NCBI GenBank assembly: GCA_000381565.1
Contig: KB906724.1
Location: 654,350 to 718,349 of the forward strand
Reading direction: 5' to 3'
DNA: 64,000 nucleotides
Source of the DNA: Oxalobacteraceae bacterium AB_14
Lineage (GTDB): Bacteria > Pseudomonadota > Gammaproteobacteria > Burkholderiales > Burkholderiaceae_D
The translations under genes and the position numbers were made by a program. This document shows, one piece after another, positions 46,772 to 55,606 of the stretch (position 1 is its first letter; every line of letters begins with the position of its first letter). Below the pieces are notes generated by a model that was not told the DNA's origin, made no database searches, and worked only from the letters and a program-made list of their open reading frames with translations.

Positions 46772-48232
46772 TTAAAGGCGGGTGGCGGCCACCGCCAGCA
46801 GCAGACACAGCGCGACGACCACCAGGCTGGCCTTGTCCTTGCTGACGTACAGCACCGGGTCTTCATTGACTTCGCCGCGGAAGGCCAGCACCCACAGCCG
46901 TCCCATCCAGAACACCAGCAGCGGCACGATGCCCAGCAGCAGCTCGGGCACGCGGTACATCTGCAGCACCGTGGCCGAATTAAAGTACAGCATGAAGATC
47001 AGGATCGACAGGAAGCCGCTGCCGACGCCCATGATGGCGATCGGCGTCTTGTCGGCGGTGGTGTAGCCGCGGCCGCTGGTCTTGTCCTTGCCCTGGCGGG
47101 TCAGGTTGTACAATTCGCTGTAGCGCTTGAGCAGCGCCAGGCTGAGGAAGATGAAGAACGAGAACGCCAGCAGCCAGAACGACGGTGCGATCAGCGTGGC
47201 GGCGGCGCCGCCGAGGATGCGCAAAGTGTACAGCAGCGCCAGCGTGACGATGTCGACCATCAGCATGCGCTTGAGCTGGAACGAGTACGCCAGCGTCGAG
47301 ACGAAGTAGATCAGCACCACCGCCAGCAGCACCGGGTCGTACACCGCGCACAGCGCCAGCGCGGCCAGCGCCAGCAGCGGGCTGGCCAGCATGGCCAGCG
47401 GCAGCGGCAAGGTGCCGGCCGCGATCGGCCGGCGGCACTTGGTCGGGTGCAGGCGGTCGTCGTGGGCGTCGAGCGCGTCGTTGAGCAGGTAGGCGCTGGA
47501 GGCGCACAGCGAGAACGCCAGGAAGGCCAGCAGCGACTCGGTCAGGGTGGTCATGCCCAGCGCGTGGCCGGCCAGCATCGGCACGAACACCAGCATGTTC
47601 TTGAGCCACTGGCGCGGCCGCATCGCCTTCAGCAGCGCCTTGAGCGGATGCGCGCGGCGGCTGCCCAGGTGCTCGGTGCGGCGGCCGTCGGCCAGCCGGA
47701 ACGGAGTGCGGGTGACGGCGTAGGCGTGGCGGGCGTGCCGCCACACGGCCAGGTCGGCGCGCGAATTGCCGACGTAGTCGTAGCCGCCGGCGCCGTACAG
47801 CTGGATCAGCGCGTCGGCCTTGTTGGACGAGGTCAGGTTGACGCCGCCGGCCGAGGCCAGCACATGGTCGAACACGCCCAGGTGGTCGGCGATGCGGCGC
47901 GCGAAGCGCTGGTCGGCGCCGGTGGCCAGCACCACGTGGCGGCCGTGCGCGCGCTGGCGCGCCAGCTCGTGCAGCAGCACCTGGTCGTACGGCAGCGTGG
48001 CCGGCTCCAGCGTGACCAGGCCGGCCAGCTTGTCCTTGAAGCCGGCCTTGCCCAGCAACAGCCAGAACGGCAGGCGCCAGGCTTGCCGGATGCTGGTCTT
48101 GAGAAACAGCAGCAGCGCTTCCCACAACATGTCGGAATAGCTGAGGGTGCCGTCCAGGTCGACCACCAGCGGCGGTTGTTGCTGCAGGTCGGCGCCGCTG
48201 GCGTACAGCTGGTCGGGAGTCGATAAGGTCAT
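46772..48232 (-). CDS. HAD-UbiA fusion: polyprenyl-phosphate phosphoribosyltransferase-like
   Basis: A 486-residue fusion. Residues 1-200 are a HAD-family domain with motif I VVDLDGTLSYSDMLWEALL and a later DYVGNSRADLAVW. Residues 205-486 are a UbiA prenyltransferase with LLNDALDAHDDRLHPTKCRR (the NDxxDxxxDxxHPxKxxRP motif of decaprenyl-phosphate phosphoribosyl synthase, Rv3806c type). That enzyme joins phosphoribosyl pyrophosphate to a polyprenyl phosphate; the product must then lose its 5'-phosphate, and a HAD domain could do that. The GtrA, GT2 and SMR genes beside it are typical partners. It starts 25 bases after PIG-L. Confidence 0.85.
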   Translation of the reverse strand: MTLSTPDQLYASGADLQQQPPLVVDLDGTLSYSDMLWEALLLFLKTSIRQAWRLPFWLLLGKAGFKDKLAGLVTLEPATLPYDQVLLHELARQRAHGRHVVLATGADQRFARRIADHLGVFDHVLASAGGVNLTSSNKADALIQLYGAGGYDYVGNSRADLAVWRHARHAYAVTRTPFRLADGRRTEHLGSRRAHPLKALLKAMRPRQWLKNMLVFVPMLAGHALGMTTLTESLLAFLAFSLCASSAYLLNDALDAHDDRLHPTKCRRPIAAGTLPLPLAMLASPLLALAALALCAVYDPVLLAVVLIYFVSTLAYSFQLKRMLMVDIVTLALLYTLRILGGAAATLIAPSFWLLAFSFFIFLSLALLKRYSELYNLTRQGKDKTSGRGYTTADKTPIAIMGVGSGFLSILIFMLYFNSATVLQMYRVPELLLGIVPLLVFWMGRLWVLAFRGEVNEDPVLYVSKDKASLVVVALCLLLAVAATRL

Positions 48233-48257
48233 AAGTTGTCGTGGTTAATAGTCGTGA

Positions 48258-49034
48258 TCAGGAAGCGGCGCGCTGCGCCAGCCAGGCCGCCATGTCGCGC
48301 TGCAGCGCGTCCCAGGTGTAGAAGCGGCGTTGTTCGTAGTACAGCGGGCCGGCGTGCGGCCGCTCGGCCAGGCGCGCCGGCGCCGCCGGCTGCAACTGCT
48401 GGCAGCCGTGGCGCAGATAGTGCCACAGCACGAAGGGAAACAGGCCGAGCCAGGTTTTCCATTGGCTCGGGTAGCGCCACAGCCGCGCCAGGTGGCGCAG
48501 CCGCGCGCGCCAGGCGATGGCCGTGCGCTCGACCGGGCCGTTGGCCGGCAGCGGCGTCAGCACGTTGAACCACGGCGCCCGGCGCCGCCAGGCGTTGTAC
48601 AAGGCATACTGGCGCAGGCGATCGCCCAGGCCCAGCGCGTGCGTCAGCTGCACCGCCAGGAAATGCAGCGCGTCGTGGTCGTGGTGGCCGCCTTCCCAGG
48701 CCGTCACGCACACCAGCTCGACCTGGGCGAAGCCGGCCAGCCATTGCGCCAGCCAGGCGCCGGCGGCGTCCAGGTGGCGCGGCAGCTGGCCGTCGCTGAT
48801 CGCCAGGCGGTCGCCGGCAAACACGATGTCGTCCGCCGCCACGCCCATCGCGCTCAGCACCGCCAGCGACTCGGCGTTGCGGCGCGGTCCGCTGCCGTGG
48901 GCGCCGGCGGTCAGGTAGGCGCAGGCCACCCGCCGGCCTCGCCGCAGGCTGTCCTCGATGGCCTGGAACACGCCGTACTCGTCGTCCTGGTGGGCGAACA
49001 GGAACAGCGCGGCCGGCGCGCGCTCAGTAGGCAT
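48258..49034 (-). CDS. PIG-L/LmbE family deacetylase
   Basis: A 258-residue PIG-L-type zinc enzyme. The metal motif is FAHQDDEYGVF (AHxDDE) near residue 15, and GGHHDHDALHFL supplies the second histidine pair. These enzymes remove the acetyl group from N-acetyl sugars or related amides. The gene is overlapped at its 5' end by the GNAT gene (49024-49034), so deacetylation and re-acylation may be coupled steps on the same sugar. The proline of the usual AHPDDE motif is replaced by Gln, but the catalytic aspartates are kept. Confidence 0.9.
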   Translation of the reverse strand: MPTERAPAALFLFAHQDDEYGVFQAIEDSLRRGRRVACAYLTAGAHGSGPRRNAESLAVLSAMGVAADDIVFAGDRLAISDGQLPRHLDAAGAWLAQWLAGFAQVELVCVTAWEGGHHDHDALHFLAVQLTHALGLGDRLRQYALYNAWRRRAPWFNVLTPLPANGPVERTAIAWRARLRHLARLWRYPSQWKTWLGLFPFVLWHYLRHGCQQLQPAAPARLAERPHAGPLYYEQRRFYTWDALQRDMAAWLAQRAAS

Positions 49035-49926
49035 CGAAATCGAGGAAGCTGAAACGGATCGCGGCCGGGTCGAGCGCGGCCACGCGGCCCGACAGCGAGC
49101 GGTAGATCAGGTTCAGCGGCGACGGCCGCAGCCGCGCCGGTATGGTCGGGTAGCCGGCGAAGCTGCGTTCGCTGTCCGGCACCAGCCCCAGGTAGAGCCG
49201 CGCCGGCGCCCAGCCGCCCGCCGCGCTGGCTTCGGCCACGCCGGCCAGCGCCGGGTCGGACGGCAGCGCCAGCTCGCCGTAGGCGCGCGCCAGGCCGAGC
49301 GCGGCGGCGTCGAAACGCCACAGCGCGCCGGCGCGGCGCATGCGCACCGGGTTGTCGGGATTGGCGCAGCGCCAGGCCAGTGCGGCGGCGCCGCGCAGCC
49401 GCTCGAAGCTGACCGGCGCGCCCTGGCCGTGGGCGCGCGTGCCGACCCCGCCGAGTCCGACGCGCGCCTCCAGCGGGCGCACCAGCTGGAAGCCCAGCTT
49501 GCGGATGAAGCCGGGCGTGCTGTTGGCGTTGGCCACGCCGTACACGGCGTCGTAGCCCTGCGCGCGCGCGCTGTCGTAGGTCAGCGCGGCCAGCCTGGTG
49601 AACAGGCCCTTGCCCTGGTAGTCCGGATGGGTGGCGGTGTTGAGCGAGAGCAGCACCCGCGCCGGCTGGCCGCCGAGCAGCGCCTGGCCGGGAACGCACA
49701 CATAGTGGGCCGCCAGCCGTTCGCCGTCCCAGGCGTCGTAGCCGGCCGCCGGACCGTCCGGATTGTCGAGGTACAACCAGCGCAGGTAGGCCGGCGTGAA
49801 CTTGGCCGAGCCGGGGAAGCAGGCGGCGAACAGCGCGCCGTAGTGCAGCAGCGCGTCGGCGTCGGCGCGCACCGGGGCGTAGGTCAGCGCCGGCGCGGCG
49901 GCGGTAGGCGTATGGTCTGTGCTCAT
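49024..49926 (-). CDS. GNAT family N-acetyltransferase
   Basis: A 300-residue GNAT-fold protein. The acetyl-CoA site lies in LNTATHPDYQGKGLFTRLAA (Q-x-G-x-G/F type). A YGVANANSTPGFIRKLGF block follows. The C-terminal 100 residues are an unassigned extension of the kind found in FemAB-like or mycothiol-type acyltransferases. It overlaps PIG-L at one end by 11 bases and GtrA at the other by 4. The likely role is acylation of an amino sugar during polysaccharide synthesis. Confidence 0.88.
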   Translation of the reverse strand: MSTDHTPTAAAPALTYAPVRADADALLHYGALFAACFPGSAKFTPAYLRWLYLDNPDGPAAGYDAWDGERLAAHYVCVPGQALLGGQPARVLLSLNTATHPDYQGKGLFTRLAALTYDSARAQGYDAVYGVANANSTPGFIRKLGFQLVRPLEARVGLGGVGTRAHGQGAPVSFERLRGAAALAWRCANPDNPVRMRRAGALWRFDAAALGLARAYGELALPSDPALAGVAEASAAGGWAPARLYLGLVPDSERSFAGYPTIPARLRPSPLNLIYRSLSGRVAALDPAAIRFSFLDFDAY

Positions 49927-50315
49927 TTGAATACCCAGAATTTACTCAGCAGGAAACCGTTGGCGGCCACCACCGGCAGCGAGGCCAGCTTGCCGGCCAG
50001 CGGCATGCCCAGCAAGGTTTGCGCCAGCCACACCAGCAGCAAGGTGATGCCGTAGTTGAGCGCCACCACGCACAGATAGCGGGGCAGGCTGTGGCGTTGC
50101 GTCAGGCGCGCGAACGTGACCCGCGCGTGGAAGGCGTAGTTGACCGTCAGCCCGGCCAGGAAGCCGGCGCTGGCGGCCGCCAGCGGCGCGGCGCCGGCGC
50201 CCAGCAGCAACTGCATCAGGCCGATGTCGACCAGCGCCGACAGCATGCCGCCGGCCACGAACACCAGGAATTGGCGCCGCAGGAACAGGCGCCCGGCCAT
50301 GGAGCGCTCAGGCAT
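49923..50315 (-). CDS. GtrA family membrane protein
   Basis: A 130-residue protein with four helices typical of GtrA (RQFLVFVAGGMLSALVDIGL, then SAGFLAGLTVNYAFHARVTF, and a C-terminal KFWVFK). GtrA proteins flip polyprenyl-phosphate sugars or assist GT-C enzymes; the mycobacterial relative Rv3789 belongs to the arabinogalactan pathway. It sits between GNAT and GT2 genes with overlapping ends (4 and 8 bases). With the HAD-UbiA gene it suggests flipping of a polyprenyl-phosphate pentose. Confidence 0.9.
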   Translation of the reverse strand: MPERSMAGRLFLRRQFLVFVAGGMLSALVDIGLMQLLLGAGAAPLAAASAGFLAGLTVNYAFHARVTFARLTQRHSLPRYLCVVALNYGITLLLVWLAQTLLGMPLAGKLASLPVVAANGFLLSKFWVFK

Positions 50316-51318
50316 GCGGCGCCTTCGGCAGTTGCCGGCCCAGGCCGGCGGCGCGCAGGTGCACCGGACGGCGCGGCACGGCGGCGATGTCGTAGGCCAG
50401 GAAGGCCAGGATCAGCTGCATGCCCATCAGCACCGGCAGCGCCGACAGCATGACGGTGCCGGGCGCGGTGGCGATGCCGGCGCGCGACGAATCGATCCAG
50501 TGGCTGATGCCGTACACCGAGCCGGCCGCCAGCATCGCCAAGCCCAGCGGCAGTTCGATCGACGCCAGCGACATATTGCGCAGGTAGTAGTTGTAGAACA
50601 GCCGCTTGCCGAAATTGCGCACATGCTTGAGCAGGAATTCGGTGACGATCTTGGAAATCTTCAGGTTGCTGACCTCGTCGCCGTAGCTGGCGTCCATCGG
50701 CACGTCGGCCACCACCGCGTGGATGGTGTTGAGGCGGAACAGCATGTCGGTCTCGAAGAAGTAGCGGCGGCTGACCTTGGCGAACGGGATGTGGCGCGCG
50801 GCGTTGGCGTGGATCGCGGTATAGCCGTTGGTCGGGTCGAACAAGTCCCAGTAGCCCGACGACAGCTTGGTCATCAGCGACAGCACGGCGTTGCCGAACA
50901 GGCGCATGGCCGGCATCTGGCGGATCTGCTCCAGGTCGAAGAAGCGGTTGCCCTTGGTGTAGTCGGCCTCGCCGTTGGCGATCGGCGCGACGAAGGCCGG
51001 GATCAGTCGCGCGTCCATCTGGCCGTCGCCGTCGACCTTGACCAGGATCTGCATGCCGTCGGCGATCGCGGCCTGGTAGCCGGTCATGACGGCGCCGCCG
51101 ACGCCCTGGTTCTCGGCGTGCTGCAGCACCACCACGCGCGGGTCGCGGCAATGCTGCTTGACGTGCTCGCCGGAACGGTCGGGGCAGCAGTCGTCAACCA
51201 CATAGATGCGGGCGACTTCGGGGCCGATGCCGGCGATCACGCCGAGGATGTGGCGCGTGACCTTGTAGCTGGGAATGATGACGGCGATCGCCGGGGCGGC
51301 GGTGACAAGCTCGCTCAT
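50308..51318 (-). CDS. Family 2 glycosyltransferase (DPM/GtrB-like)
   Basis: A 336-residue GT2 enzyme. The nucleotide-sugar site is at residues 10-105 (IAVIIPSYKVTRHILGVIAG, YVVDDCCPDRS, then KVDGDGQMD with the DxD metal motif). Two membrane helices are near the C-terminus (IELPLGLAMLAAGSVYGI, LMGMQLILAFLAYDIA), as in the DPM/GtrB class that charges polyprenyl phosphate. A GtrA neighbour (overlapping 8 bases) supports this. It could therefore make the second lipid-linked sugar in this locus. The ATG overlaps the stop of the GT4 gene by 4 bases. Confidence 0.93.
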   Translation of the reverse strand: MSELVTAAPAIAVIIPSYKVTRHILGVIAGIGPEVARIYVVDDCCPDRSGEHVKQHCRDPRVVVLQHAENQGVGGAVMTGYQAAIADGMQILVKVDGDGQMDARLIPAFVAPIANGEADYTKGNRFFDLEQIRQMPAMRLFGNAVLSLMTKLSSGYWDLFDPTNGYTAIHANAARHIPFAKVSRRYFFETDMLFRLNTIHAVVADVPMDASYGDEVSNLKISKIVTEFLLKHVRNFGKRLFYNYYLRNMSLASIELPLGLAMLAAGSVYGISHWIDSSRAGIATAPGTVMLSALPVLMGMQLILAFLAYDIAAVPRRPVHLRAAGLGRQLPKAPHA

Positions 51319-54300
51319 ACGCTGGGGCCTTCCTGGGTGGCTGGGGTAGGGAACAAAATGGCGGTCAGCTGGCGGGCGTTGTCGGCCCAGGTGTGCCAGG
51401 GCATGCCGGACGAGGCGCGGGCCTGGCCGGCCGCGTGCAGGCGCAGCCACTCGCGCACGGCGGCGGCCAGCGCGGCGCCGTCGTCGCCGCTGAAGTATTG
51501 CGCGTGATCGCCGGCGATCTCGCGGAACACCGGGATGTCGCGCGTGAGCAGCGGCAGGTCGTGGCGCGCGGCCTCGATCAGCGGCAGGCCGAAGCCTTCG
51601 CCCTCGCTGGGGAACAGCAGGCAGGCGCAGTCGCGGTAGACCCGCTCCAGGTATTCGTCGCTGATGCCCTGCAGCCAGTGCAGGCGGCGCCCCAGTTCCG
51701 GGTGGCCGCGCAGGCGCGCCATGATGGCCGGGATGGTGCGGCGTCCGCTGTCGGGCAAGCCCTTCCAGCCTTCGCCGCCGACCACCACCAGCCGCACGTC
51801 CGCGCCTTCGGCCCACAGCTGCTCGAAGGCGTCGAGCGCCTGCAGGTGGCCCTTGCGCGGCTCGATGGTGCCGACCATCAGGAAGCTCGGCGCGGCGCCG
51901 ATGTCGGCCAGCACGGCGGCGGCGTCGTCGGCCAGGCCGGTGCTCGGCAGCGAGGCGGCGATGTCGGCGCCGTGGTGCAGCACGGCGAACTGCGGCAGCG
52001 GCCGCTGCGGCGCGTGCTCGGCCAGCCAGGCGCGCGTCTCGTCGGCCACCGCGCCGCTGATGCACAGCAGGCGGTCGGCGTTGCTGCTGACGGTGTGCAG
52101 CCATTTCTCGAACACGTCGTCGACCCGCGCCGGGAAGAACTCCGGCCGCAGCACCGGCAGCAGGTCGTGGATCAGGAAGTTGACGCTGACGCCGGCCTCG
52201 CGCCAGCGCCGGAACAGGCCGATGCGGCCGGCCTCGGTGACGGCGCCGGGGAAGAAGTCGGGGCTGTAGAAGACGTCGCCGGCGGCCACGTGCACCTCGT
52301 CCTCGATCACGCCGTAGCTGTCGGTGCCGCTCAGCGTGTGCTGGTAGCGGCGCGCGTAGCGGTAGTGCCAGCGGCCGCCCTCGTCGCTGAGGTAGACCGG
52401 CAGCACCTGGTAGCGCGTGCTGTGCAGCGCCATCAGCTCGGACAGCTGGGCCCGCACCACGCGCTGGATGCCGGTCTTCAAGTCTTCGCGCGCCACGGCC
52501 GAGACGTCGACCAGCAACTGCGGGGCGACGCCGCCGCCGCCGACGCTGGCGTGGCTGAGTTCGTCGGACAGCAGCGCCCGCTGCAACTGCTGGGCGCTCT
52601 GCTGCCAGGTCAGCCACGGCATGTCGGCCGAGGCCGGCGCCTGGCCGGCCGCGTGCAGCGCCAGCCAGGCGGCGATGGCGTCGGCCAGCTGTTGCGGCGA
52701 CTGGCCGTCGAAGTAGTAGGCGTGCTCGCCGGCCACTTCGCGGAACACGGGGATGGCGCGCGCGATGATCGGCAGCCGGTGCTGGGCCGCCTCGATCAGC
52801 GGCAGGCCGAAGCCTTCGCCTTCCGAGGCCGCCAGCAGCGCCGCGCTGTGCTGGTACAGTTGCTGCAGCATCTGGTCCGACACGCCGGGCAGCCAGAACA
52901 GGCGCTGTTCGCGCTGCGGGTGCTGCTCCAGCTGTTTGACCAGGGCGTCGACCAGCCAGCCGTTCTTGCCGACGATGACCAGGTTGACCGCCACGCCGCG
53001 CGCCCACAGCAGTTCGCAGGCGGCCAGCGCCTGGGCCTGGCCCTTGCGCGGCTCCAGGGTGCCGACCATCAGCAGGGTCGGCGCCTCCTGCAGCGCCTGC
53101 AGCACGCGCTCGGCGTTGTCCGGCAGGCCGGTGCTGGGGGCGCTGGCGTCGAGGTCGGCGCCCAGGTGGAAATGGCTCAGCTTGAGCGGCGCCTGGCGCC
53201 GGTTCGGCCGGCTCGCCACCCACGCGGCCAGCTCGTCGGCGACGGCGCGCGAAATGGTGACGATGCCGTCGGCCGCGTAGGTGATGGTGTCGAGGTAGTC
53301 GGCGTAGTACTTGTCGGCGGCGAAGGTGAAGCACTCGGGACGCAGCACCGGCAGCAGGTCGTACACCACGAACCAGACGGCGACGCCGCGGCGGCGCAGC
53401 GCCAGCAGCTGCGGCTGGTTCTGCGAGGTGATGTTGGAGGCCAGGTCGAGGCCGAGGAACAGGTCGCCGGCGTGGCTCTCGATCGGCGCGTCCTCCAGCT
53501 GCGGCGAACGCACCCCCAGCATCTCGGCGGTGAAGCGGCGCGCATAGCGGTAGCTGCGGTTGCCGCCCTCGCTGTATACCGGCTCGACGCGGTAGCCTGC
53601 CGGCGGCGCCGCGATCAGCGCCAGCACGATGCTGCGCACCACGCGCTGGATGCCGGTCTTGTAGTCGGACTGCACCAGCGCCGAGATATCGATCAGCATC
53701 TGGCGCGGCGCCGCGCCCGGCTGGTTGGCGGCGATCGCGGCGGCGGCGTTGATCAGTTCGGCGTCGTCCGGCGCCGGCCGGATCGCGCTCACGGCCGCCA
53801 CCAGCTGGCGGTAGTGGGCGTGGGCGCTGGCCGAGGCCAGCTCCTCGATGGCGGCGTGGTACTGGCGGCCGACCGCGGCCGGCGCGTGGTGCAGGCGCAC
53901 ATGCTCGCGGCCGGCGGCCGACAGCTGCGCGCGGCGTTGCGGCTGGGCGTACAGCTCGGCCAGCGCGGCGCCCAGCTGGGCGTCCTCGAACAGGTCGGGC
54001 AGCTTGACCAGCACCGCGTCGGGCAGGGTGGCGGCGGCGCCGTGGGCGTTGATGATGGCCGGCACGCCGTGCAGCAGGCAGTCCAGCACCGAGGCCGAGG
54101 TTTCGCCGCGCGTCTGGGTGCGCAGCTGCACCGCGACGTCGCTGGCGGCCAGGTAGTGCTGGTAGTCGTCGGTGCTGACGAAGCCGGTGATGGCGATGCT
54201 GGCCGGCAGCGCGTTGGCGGCATCGGCGATCCTGCGCGCCAGCTCGGCGCCATACTGGCCGCCTTCATTTTCGCCGACGAACAGCAGCCGGCAATCGATC

Positions 54301-55604
54301 TGCCGCGCCAGCGGCGAGGCCAGGAAGGCGTCCAGCAGGCGGTGATTGAGCTTGGTCGGGCCCAGCATGCCGAAGCTGCACACCAGGAACTCGTGCTCGG
54401 CGATGCCCAGCTTGCGACGGGCGGCGGCGCGCAGTTCGGCCGCGCTGTGGCCGGCGGCCTGCGGCGGCAGGCCGCGCAGCAGCGGCAGCGTGCGCCAGGT
54501 GTCGGCGCTGCCGGGGCCGTACCATTGTTCGGCCAGCGTGCGCGAGAACTCGGAATGGACGATGACGCCGGTGGCCAGGTCCAGCACGGTCTTGTTGCTC
54601 GGCATGGCCCAGATCGACGGGTTGTGGCCCAGCTCCTTGTGCGCCAGCAGGCCGCTGTGGCCGTGCGAGGCGTACAGCGCGCGCATATAAGCCAGCGGCT
54701 GCACGCCCTCGCGTTCCATGTTGTCGATCACGCCGCTGAGGAAAAAGTCGTGCAGCACGACGATGCCGGGGTGGCGCTCGAGCAGCGGGAACATATACTG
54801 GTGGGCGTTGGAATTGCCGAAGTGGTACAGCAGGCGCTGGAAGTGCGGCGCCTGCTGCTCGAACTGTTCCGGCGTCAGCAGCGGCAGGCGGCCGCCCAGC
54901 GCGGTGGCGGCGACGCCGCCGGCGCTGGCGGCCGAGACCACCAGCGTGATGTCGTAGTACGGTTCCAGTTCGGCGATCAGTTCGACGCTGTAGTCGGCGA
55001 TGCCGGATTTTTCCGGCGGCAGCGGCGAGATGTAGGCCAGGCGCGGACGGGCGGCGGCGGGCGCAGTGCGCGCCGCGTGGGCTTGCTCGAGCGCGCTCCA
55101 CAGCGCGGCGGCGGCGGCCTCGGCGTCGAGCTCGGCGGTGATCGCCGGCAGCACCAGCGCGGCGCCGCGCAGGCTGGCCTGCTGGCGCTCGGCCAGCGCC
55201 GCTTCGGCCGTCGCGCCCGCCTCGGTGTAGACCATGGCCACGCCATCGGGGCCGGGGCCGAACACGGTGTCGTTGAGGGCGACGTCGAACAGGCCGGGCG
55301 CGAACACCGCGTCCGGGTTGAGGCTGGCCAGGAAGCCGTCGCGCACCAGGGTGGCGGCGTGGTGGTTCCAGCCGTGGCCGGCCGGCACCTGGTAGCTCAG
55401 TAGTTGGGCCGGCGGCAGGCCGGCGAAGGCGTGCCGCAGGCTGTCGATGTGTTCGCTCTGGCCGGCGGCCAGGACGATGAGCACGGTGTGCGGGGTGGCG
55501 CGCGCGGCGCTCTGGCGCAGCAGCGCCTGGGCCAGCGCCAGCACGGCCTGCGGCGCGCGGGCGGCGCCATTCTGGCAGGATTGAAGATCGATTACGAGGC
55601 GCAT
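51315..55604 (-). CDS. Giant three-module glycosyltransferase family 4 protein
   Basis: A 1429-residue protein of three GT4 modules. Module 1 spans residues about 1-635 (PLPPEKSGIADYSVELIAEL near residue 190). Module 2 starts near 636 (MLIDISALVQSDYKTGIQRV), and module 3 near 1029 (LLVDVSAVAREDLKTGIQRV). Modules 2 and 3 are clear repeats of each other (395 residues each), both with the sequence EGEGFGLPLIEA containing the GT4 E-x7-E motif and both with MVGT(L/I)EPRKGH/Q. Module 1 is a longer, divergent relative. Three transfer steps in one polypeptide, or one active and two inactive domains, are both possible. It overlaps GT2 by 4 bases. Confidence 0.93.
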   Translation of the reverse strand: MRLVIDLQSCQNGAARAPQAVLALAQALLRQSAARATPHTVLIVLAAGQSEHIDSLRHAFAGLPPAQLLSYQVPAGHGWNHHAATLVRDGFLASLNPDAVFAPGLFDVALNDTVFGPGPDGVAMVYTEAGATAEAALAERQQASLRGAALVLPAITAELDAEAAAAALWSALEQAHAARTAPAAARPRLAYISPLPPEKSGIADYSVELIAELEPYYDITLVVSAASAGGVAATALGGRLPLLTPEQFEQQAPHFQRLLYHFGNSNAHQYMFPLLERHPGIVVLHDFFLSGVIDNMEREGVQPLAYMRALYASHGHSGLLAHKELGHNPSIWAMPSNKTVLDLATGVIVHSEFSRTLAEQWYGPGSADTWRTLPLLRGLPPQAAGHSAAELRAAARRKLGIAEHEFLVCSFGMLGPTKLNHRLLDAFLASPLARQIDCRLLFVGENEGGQYGAELARRIADAANALPASIAITGFVSTDDYQHYLAASDVAVQLRTQTRGETSASVLDCLLHGVPAIINAHGAAATLPDAVLVKLPDLFEDAQLGAALAELYAQPQRRAQLSAAGREHVRLHHAPAAVGRQYHAAIEELASASAHAHYRQLVAAVSAIRPAPDDAELINAAAAIAANQPGAAPRQMLIDISALVQSDYKTGIQRVVRSIVLALIAAPPAGYRVEPVYSEGGNRSYRYARRFTAEMLGVRSPQLEDAPIESHAGDLFLGLDLASNITSQNQPQLLALRRRGVAVWFVVYDLLPVLRPECFTFAADKYYADYLDTITYAADGIVTISRAVADELAAWVASRPNRRQAPLKLSHFHLGADLDASAPSTGLPDNAERVLQALQEAPTLLMVGTLEPRKGQAQALAACELLWARGVAVNLVIVGKNGWLVDALVKQLEQHPQREQRLFWLPGVSDQMLQQLYQHSAALLAASEGEGFGLPLIEAAQHRLPIIARAIPVFREVAGEHAYYFDGQSPQQLADAIAAWLALHAAGQAPASADMPWLTWQQSAQQLQRALLSDELSHASVGGGGVAPQLLVDVSAVAREDLKTGIQRVVRAQLSELMALHSTRYQVLPVYLSDEGGRWHYRYARRYQHTLSGTDSYGVIEDEVHVAAGDVFYSPDFFPGAVTEAGRIGLFRRWREAGVSVNFLIHDLLPVLRPEFFPARVDDVFEKWLHTVSSNADRLLCISGAVADETRAWLAEHAPQRPLPQFAVLHHGADIAASLPSTGLADDAAAVLADIGAAPSFLMVGTIEPRKGHLQALDAFEQLWAEGADVRLVVVGGEGWKGLPDSGRRTIPAIMARLRGHPELGRRLHWLQGISDEYLERVYRDCACLLFPSEGEGFGLPLIEAARHDLPLLTRDIPVFREIAGDHAQYFSGDDGAALAAAVREWLRLHAAGQARASSGMPWHTWADNARQLTAILFPTPATQEGPSV

Positions 55605-55606
55605 GG

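Noticed and set aside
51570..52830. Near-identical DNA stretches (for example around 51573 and 52791) that could look like an insertion element or direct repeat
   Set aside because: They encode the conserved EGFGLPLIEAA region of GT4 modules 2 and 3 and reflect internal domain duplication.
51393..55403. 1336-codon plus-strand frame opposite the three-module glycosyltransferase
   Set aside because: Mirrors the codon bias of the sense gene and has no motif, although its length is striking.
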